Assembly: GCF_900106045.1 (NCBI RefSeq)
Contig: NZ_LT629802.1
Coordinates: 3,410,001-3,474,000 of the forward strand
Direction of reading: 5' to 3'
DNA length: 64,000 bases
From: Pseudomonas mucidolens
GTDB taxonomy: Bacteria; Pseudomonadota; Gammaproteobacteria; Pseudomonadales; Pseudomonadaceae
The number at the start of each line of letters is the position of its first letter. Position 1 is the first letter of the stretch. The position numbers and the translations under genes are program-made. Positions 55,178-63,629 of this stretch are shown in pieces. Below the pieces are notes generated by a model. It did not search any database. It worked only from the letters and a program-made list of their open reading frames with translations, and had not been told where the DNA came from.

Positions 55178-57565
55178 TCAGCTCGCCTGAGCACCACAGA
55201 GAAAGTCAGCCCACTGCTTGAGCAGAATGTTAAGGCGATCTGCGATAGCCTCAGCGGGCCAATTCACATCATCGCTCAACAACTGCTCGATCACTTCAAC
55301 CGGGATCGTGATATCCGCCCAACCGACAGCCAACGCCGCGCAGTGCAATCGATGCAGTGCATGCAATGCCTGGCTGCGATCACGCAAGGCGATTGCTTCA
55401 ATCAGGCTACTGAGGTTTTTGCGAAGCCCAGCATATTCCCCCTCCCCTTCCGGCTTCTGCTCAGCCTGCGGTTGCAGCTCGGGTACCTGGGATACGTCAC
55501 ACCAAAGTTCAATCATCTGCTGCAGTTTGACCTGACTGACGGGTCGGTTCAGCAAGCCATCTATTCCTGCATCAAAACAACGCTCGAGCTGTTCGTTGCT
55601 GGCGACTTGTGACATAGCAACAATCGGACAGTACCGCCGTTGCTGCTCGTACTCCAGTTCACGAAGGGCGCCGGCCAGACTGTAGCCATCGTCATCTGGC
55701 AAGTCACAGCTCATCAGCACCATATCAACCCTGTGCTCATCGAAGATCGCTAACCCCTGATTAGCATCAACCGCCAGCAGGGCCACGCAGCCAAGACTAC
55801 GCAGTTGGTCCAGCAACACGTGCTGATTAGCCGGCGAGCCTTCCACCACCAGCACCTGTAAACCTTTTCCCGCCACTTCAATATCCGCTGGTGCGGCTAC
55901 CGCTGCCCCAACCTGTGAAGGCGAGTCTGGGACCGAGGCCCACTTGATGGGTATCGTCACGTCTACCCGGGTGCCGACTCCCAACGTGCTCGTGAGCGCC
56001 AGCTCTCCATGCATCAACCTCACCAACCGCCGGCAGATCACCAGGCCCAGACCCGTACCGCCAGTGCGTTTGTAAGAGTGCTGGGCTCGGGCATAAGGCC
56101 GGAACAGCGAGAGCCGCGCCTGTTCGGACAAACCAATACCGCTGTCAATAACCCGAATCAGCACATACCTGACGCCACCCGAATGCCCCTCAAGCATCTG
56201 CAACTGCACTTCTACCTGACCGTTTTCGGTGAACTTGATAGCATTGGAAATCAGGTTGCGCAAAACCTGAGCCAAACGCAGCTCGTCCAGCATCATGGGA
56301 GTGGTGAATCTCTCACCGGTCAACGTCAGCTCTAGACCTTTTTCCTCGGCATTCGGCTGGTGATCATCCACCACTTGTTGAGCCAACGCCCAGAGATCCA
56401 CCGCCCCTGGATTGAGCTTGAACTGCCCAGCCTCCATCTTGGAGATGTCCAGCACATCATCCACCAAACGCAACAACGTATTGGCGCCATTATTGGCGAG
56501 ATCAGTAAAGTGTCGTTGTTGTTCGTCGAGAGGTGTGTGCTCCAACAACTCGACAGCAGCCAGCACCGCATTCATAGGCGAGCGAATTTCGTGGCTCATG
56601 ACCGCAAGGAACATCGCCTTCTCCCTCTCGCGATGCACAGCACGGCGACGCTGAACCCAACTTTGCCAAACCAGCATGACTAGCAACAGCACAACGGCCA
56701 GCAACAGCCACAACTCGCCATCGTAATGTTTGGCAATGGCCTTGATGGTCGGGATATCCACGTTCATGTCGGCAAGCCATGCGTCATAGATCGCCTTGCG
56801 CTCTTCTCCGGTGATGGAAGCCAATATTTTCTGCAGAATGGAGAACAGGATTACATCCTCCTCACGTACCGCCATGCTTACACCGGTATGCAACTGGGGC
56901 ACTACGCCGGAAATCTGCAATACCCCCTGATACTGGCGAGACAAGTACGGAATGAGTAACCATTCGGAAGCAATGGCCGCGTCGACACGGCCGTCCTTGA
57001 CCATCGCCATCATGTCGACCGCGTTCTGGGCTGCGATGATCGTGATACCCGGAACGGTCTTGCTCAGGAACGAGGAGTAACCTTCACGCCCCAGCATCAC
57101 CAGGCGCTTCCCGGCGAGATGTTCCAAGTCTGCGAAAGGTAGACCGTCAAAGCGGCTGACGAGAATGGTCGAACTGCTGCTGTAAGGCAGAGTGTAGAGC
57201 ATTCCACGGTCCTGAACTGGGTCGTCAGACTTTCGTCGAGTGGACAATATATCGACTTCACCGTTAATCAGCATGTCTTTGCGGTCGCTACGGGTGGTGG
57301 TAATCACAGGCTTGAAGTGCAGGCCTGTGCGCCGCGTTATCAGTTGCAAGTACTTGGCCGACAACCCCCGCAATTGATCACCGCCGATGTATTCGAAAGG
57401 CAACAAGTCGTCAAACACCCCGACATGCAGCACCGGATTGGTTCTGATCCAATCCAACTCCTCTTGTGTCAACTCCATCAGCGGTGGGCTGTCTTCTGCT
57501 CCAGCCCCACCCAGCTGGCCCAGCAGGACCAATGCCAGCAGCAAACGCTGCAATTTGCCGCTCAC
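55178..57565 (-). CDS. BvgS-like hybrid sensor kinase with degenerate receiver (module B)
   Basis: A 795-residue protein with signal peptide, one periplasmic solute-binding (SBP_bac_3) domain (VLHVGVFDDLLPFEYIGGDQ), a membrane helix (LWLLLAVVLLLVMLVWQSW), HisKA with His325 (MSHEIRSPMN), and HATPase with ISNAIKF, DSGIGLS and GTGLGL. The receiver is broken: VVEGSP replaces the acidic pair, Ser619 stands where Asp is expected (LMSCDLP), and NRP replaces KP. The Hpt-like end keeps His738 (HRLHCAAL). It probably cannot relay through its own receiver. It overlaps the next kinase by 4 bp. Confidence 0.9.
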   Translation of the reverse strand: MSGKLQRLLLALVLLGQLGGAGAEDSPPLMELTQEELDWIRTNPVLHVGVFDDLLPFEYIGGDQLRGLSAKYLQLITRRTGLHFKPVITTTRSDRKDMLINGEVDILSTRRKSDDPVQDRGMLYTLPYSSSSTILVSRFDGLPFADLEHLAGKRLVMLGREGYSSFLSKTVPGITIIAAQNAVDMMAMVKDGRVDAAIASEWLLIPYLSRQYQGVLQISGVVPQLHTGVSMAVREEDVILFSILQKILASITGEERKAIYDAWLADMNVDIPTIKAIAKHYDGELWLLLAVVLLLVMLVWQSWVQRRRAVHREREKAMFLAVMSHEIRSPMNAVLAAVELLEHTPLDEQQRHFTDLANNGANTLLRLVDDVLDISKMEAGQFKLNPGAVDLWALAQQVVDDHQPNAEEKGLELTLTGERFTTPMMLDELRLAQVLRNLISNAIKFTENGQVEVQLQMLEGHSGGVRYVLIRVIDSGIGLSEQARLSLFRPYARAQHSYKRTGGTGLGLVICRRLVRLMHGELALTSTLGVGTRVDVTIPIKWASVPDSPSQVGAAVAAPADIEVAGKGLQVLVVEGSPANQHVLLDQLRSLGCVALLAVDANQGLAIFDEHRVDMVLMSCDLPDDDGYSLAGALRELEYEQQRRYCPIVAMSQVASNEQLERCFDAGIDGLLNRPVSQVKLQQMIELWCDVSQVPELQPQAEQKPEGEGEYAGLRKNLSSLIEAIALRDRSQALHALHRLHCAALAVGWADITIPVEVIEQLLSDDVNWPAEAIADRLNILLKQWADFLCGAQAS

Positions 57566-59955
57566 AGCGGCTCCATCCGATGTGCCCGTACTACCGGCAG
57601 CACATAAAGCAGCGTATCACCGCTTAAGGCTTGCCAGTGCTGAACCAGTACTTGCAGGGATTGCCCGTAGACGGGATCGTCCCAACCCTCCCCCCCGCGC
57701 AGCAGTCGCTCCATATGCTCTGCCGCCAGGCCCAAAGCCGACCATTCCATGATCAATGCCGCGCCGTGCAACCGGTGGGCAACGTGCAGCGCAGAAGGAC
57801 GATCACACAGCGCCAAAGCCTTGATCAGGCTCCCAAGATCACTGGCCATTTCCCGGTTAATCGCAGCTTGATCCAGGGTTGGGGCCATCAAACTCGCACT
57901 GGGAGCTGCCAGTTTGACGCCGCACCAGCGCTCAATGACCTCACCCAACTGCCCAAGGCGTATGGGCTTGCTCAATACTGCATCCATCCCGGCGTCGAGG
58001 CAGCGCTGAAGGTGCTGATCGCCGGTTAAGGCGGAGATAGCAATGATCGGGCAGCGCGTGCGCCCCAACTGCAATTCAAATACCCGTAGCTCGCGGACCA
58101 GGCTGTAGCCATCTTGATCCGGCAGATCACAGTCCATGAGAATTAGATCGTAAGCACTCTCCCCAAACAAAGCACTGGCTTGGGCGGCATCGCCAGCCAC
58201 CGCAGGCCGACAGCCGAAGCCGCTGATCTGCGCCCGCAATACCTCTTGGTTGGCCAAGGTATCTTCCACGATCAGAATCTGCAGGCTGCTGTCGGCCATC
58301 TGTGCTGGTGCAGCCTCTGTCTCAGGTAGTGCCAGAGGCTCAGGTGCCGTGGTCGCAGGCAAACTGATAGTCACTGTAGTGCCTACTCCCTGCTCACTAC
58401 TGAACATCAACACGCCATCCATCAAACTGACCAGTTGCTGGCAGATCACCAGACCGAGGCCGGTCCCCCCCGCTTGATTATTGGTGTAGCTGGCCTGGGC
58501 ATAGGGCCGAAATAAAGTCGCGCTTACGGCTTCGGCAACACCGATCCCGGTATCCCGGACCTCAATCTGCAACTGCTGGACGTCAACCTGCGAAGCAGAC
58601 AGGCGTACGTTGATGTCCACACCGCCGGTATCGGTGAACTTGATGGCGTTGGAAAGCAGGTTGTGAAAAATCTGCGTCAACCGTGAACTATCGAGTAATA
58701 ACAGGGGCAACTGCGCTTGGATATTCGGGGTCAAGCTCAGGCGCTTTTCCCGTGCACGCAAACGGTGCAAACCTACCACTCCTTCCACCAGCGCGGTAAC
58801 GTCAGTCGGCTCGATGGTGAGTCGTAACGGCCGAGCGTCCGGATCGGACAGGTGCAGCCCATCATCAAGCAAGCGCACCAACGCATTGACACCGCTGTTG
58901 GCCAAATGAGCAAAGTGGCGTTGCTGCTCATTGAGTCGGGTGTGCCACAGCAACTCCATCGCCGCGAGCACGGCATTCATCGGCGAGCGTATTTCATGGC
59001 TCATGACCGCCAGGAACATGGTTTTTTCTTGTTCACTACGCACCGCGCGATGTCGCTGGCGATGACCGAGATAGGCGAGTGCACACAACCCGGCCAAGGC
59101 CAGGGCTGAAAGGATCAGGGCATGTAAGTAATGGCCGGAGATGCTGGACAGGGATGGAGCATCCACATCCAGATCGTGATACCACTGCTCATAGATGACC
59201 TTGCGCTCTTCGGCAGTAATCGACTTCAGAACTTTCTCAAGAATGGATATCAGTATTGTCTGGTCTGCACGGACCGCTATACCTACATCCAGCATCTGAC
59301 TCCCGACCACACCCGAGGCTTCCAGAACCCCCTGAAACCGTCGGTACAGATACGGCATCAGGAAGGTTTCCGTGGCCACCACCGCGTCAGCCCTGCCATC
59401 CTGGACCATGGTGAGCATGTCCACGGCCGAAGTATTTCTGAGGAGATTGGCTTGGATTTCACGCGTACTGAACATCTTCGCGTAGCGCTCTACATCAGGG
59501 ATCACTACGGTTTTACCCTGCAGCTGTTCGAGGTCGAAAATGTCGGGATTGTCGATCCTAGTCACGATAATGGGCGAAGTTGTATGGTAGATCAGCTTTT
59601 TAATGTCGGGATTAACGGGCTCAGACCTCAAACGCATGTGGGAGGACAGCATGTCTACCTGACCGTCCAGCAGCATTTGCTCGCGCACATCAATCCTTTT
59701 TCCCACCACGTACATGAACTGAAGTCCCGTGGCAGCCGTCAAAAATTGCAGATAGTGCATTGACCGCCCATGCAACATTCCGCCTTTCATATACTCGAAG
59801 GGAATCAGGTCTTCAACCACCCCTACCCGTAACACCGGATGCAACGCAATCCACTGTCGCTCTTCAGGGCTCAGTTCAACCGAGGTGGCCTGGACGAGGG
59901 GAGCACCACCCACCAGCGACAACAGCAACAGGATCCAGTGCAGGCATTGCTTCAT
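57562..59955 (-). CDS. BvgS-like hybrid sensor kinase with intact relay (module B)
   Basis: A 797-residue protein with signal peptide, periplasmic SBP_bac_3 domain (VLRVGVVEDLIPFEYMKGGM), membrane helix near 285, HisKA with His320, HATPase (NLLSNAIKFTD, DTGIGVA, GTGLGLV), receiver with VEDT, Asp608 (LMDCDLP) and SKP, and an Hpt-like end with His727 (HRLHGAAL). It has every step that the sister kinase at 55178 lacks. Gene order in the operon is regulator, this kinase, sister kinase, all joined by 4-bp overlaps. Confidence 0.92.
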   Translation of the reverse strand: MKQCLHWILLLLSLVGGAPLVQATSVELSPEERQWIALHPVLRVGVVEDLIPFEYMKGGMLHGRSMHYLQFLTAATGLQFMYVVGKRIDVREQMLLDGQVDMLSSHMRLRSEPVNPDIKKLIYHTTSPIIVTRIDNPDIFDLEQLQGKTVVIPDVERYAKMFSTREIQANLLRNTSAVDMLTMVQDGRADAVVATETFLMPYLYRRFQGVLEASGVVGSQMLDVGIAVRADQTILISILEKVLKSITAEERKVIYEQWYHDLDVDAPSLSSISGHYLHALILSALALAGLCALAYLGHRQRHRAVRSEQEKTMFLAVMSHEIRSPMNAVLAAMELLWHTRLNEQQRHFAHLANSGVNALVRLLDDGLHLSDPDARPLRLTIEPTDVTALVEGVVGLHRLRAREKRLSLTPNIQAQLPLLLLDSSRLTQIFHNLLSNAIKFTDTGGVDINVRLSASQVDVQQLQIEVRDTGIGVAEAVSATLFRPYAQASYTNNQAGGTGLGLVICQQLVSLMDGVLMFSSEQGVGTTVTISLPATTAPEPLALPETEAAPAQMADSSLQILIVEDTLANQEVLRAQISGFGCRPAVAGDAAQASALFGESAYDLILMDCDLPDQDGYSLVRELRVFELQLGRTRCPIIAISALTGDQHLQRCLDAGMDAVLSKPIRLGQLGEVIERWCGVKLAAPSASLMAPTLDQAAINREMASDLGSLIKALALCDRPSALHVAHRLHGAALIMEWSALGLAAEHMERLLRGGEGWDDPVYGQSLQVLVQHWQALSGDTLLYVLPVVRAHRMEPL

Positions 59956-60617
59956 GGTGGGCTAATGATCTTATTGAGCTTGAACAGCTCATTGTTCGAC
60001 GTGACCCCAAGCTTACGGAACGCCGAGGTTTTCTGAGTGCTGATGGTCTTGATGCTGCGATTGAATTTATCTGCAATTTCACTCACGGTCATGCCCGCCA
60101 GATAACAGCGAATGACTTCCTGTTCACGACTGGTCAACTCCGCCTGGAGCAACGCGTCCGGAGTCTCGCCAGAGTCCTTACGAGTATCACTGGTGACCGT
60201 TTCTGCCAGGCGATAGGTCATAGAGGTACTCAGGTACACCGCGCCCGATGCCACTTTACGTATCGCCTGGACCAAGTGGCTCATGTCCTCACCCTTGCCG
60301 ACAAACCCCCGCGCACCGACACGCATAGCCAGCCCGACCGTCGCGGGATCATGGTGCGCAGACAATACGAGGATATGGCAGTTGGGAAACTTGACCCGCA
60401 AGGCACGGATCAGTGATACACCGTCCAACTCATCTGGACTCAGGGAGAAATCCAGAAGCAGCAAATCCGCCGGGGCCGAGGGTAACCCGCTGATAAGGTC
60501 GCGGCTTCGCTCATAAATGCCAACCACTTCAAAGCCCGCCTCGGCTGCCAGGGTGTTGGCAAGTCCGTGCCGAACAACAGCATGGTCATCCAATAAAGCA
60601 ATGCGTATAGGTTTCAC
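59952..60617 (-). CDS. BvgA/RcsB-like response regulator (module B, kinase operon)
   Basis: A 221-residue NarL/FixJ-family regulator. Asp10-Asp11 (ALLDDHAVVRHG), Asp56 (LLLLDFSLS) and the Lys in GFVGKGE complete the receiver, and the HTH is LTSREQEVIRCYLAGMTVSE with FNRSIKTISTQKTSAFRKLG. It is first in the operon with the two BvgS-like kinases, so it is their cognate output. Confidence 0.93.
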   Translation of the reverse strand: MKPIRIALLDDHAVVRHGLANTLAAEAGFEVVGIYERSRDLISGLPSAPADLLLLDFSLSPDELDGVSLIRALRVKFPNCHILVLSAHHDPATVGLAMRVGARGFVGKGEDMSHLVQAIRKVASGAVYLSTSMTYRLAETVTSDTRKDSGETPDALLQAELTSREQEVIRCYLAGMTVSEIADKFNRSIKTISTQKTSAFRKLGVTSNNELFKLNKIISPP

Positions 60618-60774
60618 AGTGATTTAACCCACTCTGCCCAGCGAACACGACGCTGCCTAACTAAAGGGATCAGCCATCAATCCCGGCATGCAGATGAGTA
60701 TATGCAAGAACTGATGAGTTACACGCCGTACTCTCACTATTTTTACGACCCTCGACAGATTAGGGCACCCAGAC

Positions 60775-61440
60775 TCAAACGCCTTCAATAATGTGTTTAA
60801 GCCGAAATAACTCATTGTTCGATATCACCCCTAACTTGCGAAAAGCCGAGGACTTCTGGGTACTGATCGTCTTGATGCTTCGACTGAATTTCTCAGCAAT
60901 GTCGGTGATGGTCATACCTGCCAGAAAACATCGAATCACCTCCTGCTCCCGGGCAGACAGGCTGACAAAGCGCAACGCATGATCTCGACTCTTTTCTTCA
61001 CCGCCATCATTCACTGCAGTAGCCTCCGCCACCCTGTAAGCCATGTCTGGACTCAGGTACACCGCCCCCGAGGCAACCAATCGAACAGCGTCGATCAACT
61101 GGCACATGCCTTCACCCTTGCCGAGAAACCCCCTGGCACCGATACGCAGTGCCAATATCACTGTCGCTGCGTCATGGTGAGTGGAAAACACTAGGATGCG
61201 GCATTTAGGAAACTTTACCCGCAAGGCCCGAATCAGTGACACACCGTCCAACTCGTATGGCCCAAGAGCAAAATCCAGTAGCAACACCTCCGCGGGATTA
61301 GTCGCAAGCCCTGCCATCAGCTCTCGACTGCTGGCGTAGACGCCGACCACTTCAAAATCAGGCTCCAGTACCAATCGACTAACCAAACCATGTCGCACGA
61401 TTGCATGATCATCCAACAAAGCAATTTGTAAACGTTTCAT
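60775..61440 (-). CDS. BvgA/RcsB-like response regulator (module B, second copy)
   Basis: A 221-residue protein very similar to the regulator at 59952 (Asp10-Asp11, Asp56, Lys in GFLGKGE; HTH LSAREQEVIRCFLAGMTITD with FSRSIKTISTQKSSAFRKLG). The two are recent tandem duplicates, separated by 157 bp. It has its own upstream region of 430 bp that contains an operator-like motif (61767) and a half site (61840). The pair may form homo- or heterodimers on the fimbrial promoter. Confidence 0.92.
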   Translation of the reverse strand: MKRLQIALLDDHAIVRHGLVSRLVLEPDFEVVGVYASSRELMAGLATNPAEVLLLDFALGPYELDGVSLIRALRVKFPKCRILVFSTHHDAATVILALRIGARGFLGKGEGMCQLIDAVRLVASGAVYLSPDMAYRVAEATAVNDGGEEKSRDHALRFVSLSAREQEVIRCFLAGMTITDIAEKFSRSIKTISTQKSSAFRKLGVISNNELFRLKHIIEGV

Positions 61441-61870
61441 AAATCACAAGGCACTCTGCATAACGAGCAATAGATGAACAATACAGTCATTTCATCATTA
61501 GCAAGTTGTCGTCACTTAAGACAAAACAACAATATCAATTACATCCGTGCAGCTGAAAAATCGCGCATTACAAAGAGTAAGCATAACAACTACCAAGCAC
61601 ACAAAGTAACTTTTCAGCCAACCACGCAAATGCTCAGACCATGAGACTTATAGACTCTAATGGCATCCGGCGCGCTATAACGGACGGACAGGAGAATTGA
61701 ATCAACGGCAAATAAACCAATAAAACCCACGACTAGGAATTTAATTTAATAGCGTGCTGATGAACATCGGAAAACTCCTAAAAGTTTAGCCACTACACTG
61801 TGAAAAACCGAGCAAACGCGCGGATAGGCCACACAAAAATAGGAGCGAGCGAACCAAGAGAGGGGTCGCC
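61441..61870. other. 430-bp AT-rich regulatory region
   Basis: No gene is seen between the EAL stop and the regulator start. It holds the operator-like motif at 61767-61783 and a half site TAGGAGCG at 61840-61847. Confidence 0.5.
61767..61783 (+). promoter_or_regulatory. operator-like motif upstream of the second regulator
   Basis: TCGGAAAACTCCTAAAA, with the same 17-bp spacing as TAGGAGYGCTCCTAAAA at the fimbrial promoter and an identical right half CTCCTAAAA. It is about 330 bp from the gene start. Confidence 0.45.
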
Positions 61871-63205
61871 TTATAAACTCTTTTCCCGCGAGATCAAAAA
61901 ACTTAAGAACGCATCAATTTCCATCGGGCGCGCCAAGGCATAGCCCTGCCCTACACGGCACCCTAGACGGTGCAGCAACGGGATCGTAGATTCGTCCTCA
62001 ATTCCCTCGGCCACCAGACTTAGATTGAGCAATTCAGCCCAGTTGACGATGCCGGTAATGACCTTGCGTGACGACGAATACCGCTCAACATCACGGACGA
62101 ACGAACCGTCGATTTTCATCTCATCGAACGATAGGTTCGCCAGCAGATTCATAGTGGCCGCCCCGGTACCGAAATCATCCAAGGACACCTGAAAACCCTT
62201 GGCACGAATGGCCGTCAACGAAGCGGAAAGGTAGAGCTCGTCCGGCTCAGGCACATCTTCAGTAAGTTCGATTTTCAGCAACCGGGTCGGCAAGCCGGCC
62301 TCATGCATGCCTGCCGCTAGCCGATCGGCGAAGTGCGGCGTGCAAATAGTCTTTGCCGACGCATTCACCGCTATGGGAATCTGGATGTTTTCACGTTTCA
62401 GCGCCGTCATAGCCCTCATGCTCCACATTTTCACTAGGCTGAACAACAACAGATCAAGGCCCAACCGGTTAACCAGAGGTACCAGCACTGAAGGAGGGAT
62501 TTCGCCAAAGCGTGGATGCTTCCAGCGCACCAATGCCTCAGCCCCCACGACGCGCCGAGTCAACAATTCGAATTGCGGCTGGAACACAAAACGCAGCCCT
62601 TCCCCCGTGGTCAGCGCGTTGATCACTTCATCCTCAGCCAGAGAGTCGAACGTAGCCATTTGCAACTTGGGCCCCGGTTGAGCACGAGTCAACATCACAG
62701 CTCGCAAGGCATCGTCCAGCTCCAAACCGCCGCCCTCACGCAGAATCGCCACCTGAACCCCTGCCGCCCGAGCCAACCGTGCGTGAGACTCCAGCGCACT
62801 GACGGCCACCCCGCCTACGTGCTTGATCCAGAGTTGATTGGTTAGCCGCTCGTTGAGGAGTGATCGCGTCTCATCAACGACGCAAACCTGGGCATTCAAG
62901 GTCGTTTCCCCCGTCCAAAAAATGCTGGGAAGCTGCGTCAGGGTGCCGACCTCGCGCAGCTCCTTGAGCAGGCTTGGCAACATCAGTCCGTCGCTGCATT
63001 TGGGCCTGATTTCGCAGACAATCACATCGACCGGATTTTCACATAGCCAGGCCGTCACTGCACTCAAGGATTTGACATTGGTCAGTGGTGTAATACCCAA
63101 GCAACTCAGCGCGCCGGCGAGTCGATGTGCACACATAGTGTCAGTTGCCAACGTGATAACGCGTAGCGCATCAAACTCGTGAGGCACAGCGACATTTAAA
63201 ATCAT
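61871..63205 (-). CDS. EAL-domain c-di-GMP phosphodiesterase with degenerate receiver (module B)
   Basis: A 444-residue protein. The N-terminal 120 residues have a receiver-like fold, but the acidic pocket is eroded (VITLATDT) and the phospho-acceptor position reads Glu (VIVCEIRPKCSDG). The EAL domain keeps AEALVRW, AVNASA, KIELTED, the DD pair in LDDFGTG, MKIDGSF, AEGIED and GQGYA, so phosphodiesterase activity is likely. It may act without phosphorylation. Domain order matches the module A EAL protein. An IS3 element begins 84 bp upstream of its start and may affect its promoter. Confidence 0.9.
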   Translation of the reverse strand: MILNVAVPHEFDALRVITLATDTMCAHRLAGALSCLGITPLTNVKSLSAVTAWLCENPVDVIVCEIRPKCSDGLMLPSLLKELREVGTLTQLPSIFWTGETTLNAQVCVVDETRSLLNERLTNQLWIKHVGGVAVSALESHARLARAAGVQVAILREGGGLELDDALRAVMLTRAQPGPKLQMATFDSLAEDEVINALTTGEGLRFVFQPQFELLTRRVVGAEALVRWKHPRFGEIPPSVLVPLVNRLGLDLLLFSLVKMWSMRAMTALKRENIQIPIAVNASAKTICTPHFADRLAAGMHEAGLPTRLLKIELTEDVPEPDELYLSASLTAIRAKGFQVSLDDFGTGAATMNLLANLSFDEMKIDGSFVRDVERYSSSRKVITGIVNWAELLNLSLVAEGIEDESTIPLLHRLGCRVGQGYALARPMEIDAFLSFLISREKSL

Positions 63206-63265
63206 GATAGAAATTTCCCAATACTATTTCAGAAAAAATCTTATCAGCATCAAAAAATAAAAAAA

Positions 63266-63282
63266 TAGGAATGGGACTAAAA
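63266..63282 (+). promoter_or_regulatory. operator-like motif upstream of the module B EAL gene
   Basis: TAGGAATGGGACTAAAA, aligned with TAGGAGTGCTCCTAAAA at four or fewer mismatches and equal length. It ends 6 bp from the IS3 left end. Confidence 0.4.
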
Positions 63283-63350
63283 GCAAGTTGAATCGCCCCG
63301 GGTTTCGTAGACACCTCTTTGCCTTAAACTGAGGCCAATTAGGAGGTGCC

Positions 63351-63629
63351 ATGAGCAACCCGTGTTACCCCGAAGAATTCAAAATCCAAGCGGTCAATCA
63401 AGTGACCGAGAAGAAGCTGCCTGTCGCTGATGTAGCTGCTTGTCTCAGCGTGTCGACGCATAGCCTCTATGCTTGGATAAAGCGCTACAGCAAACCTCAA
63501 GAAGAACGGCAGCAGGATGATGATCAGCACGCTGAGCTGCGTCGTCTGCGAGCGGAACTCAAGCGGGTGACTGAAGAGAGAGGCATATTAAAAAAGGCCG
63601 CCGCGTACTTTGCCAAGGAGTGCGGCTGA
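63351..63629 (+). CDS. IS3-family transposase OrfA
   Basis: A 92-residue protein with an HTH (YPEEFKIQAVNQVTEKKLPV, then DVAACLSVSTHSLYAWIKRY) and a leucine-zipper-like end (LRRLRAELKRVTEERGILKK). An A AAA AAG slippery site (63590-63596) lies in frame for -1 shifting into orfB. Confidence 0.9.
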   Translation: MSNPCYPEEFKIQAVNQVTEKKLPVADVAACLSVSTHSLYAWIKRYSKPQEERQQDDDQHAELRRLRAELKRVTEERGILKKAAAYFAKECG

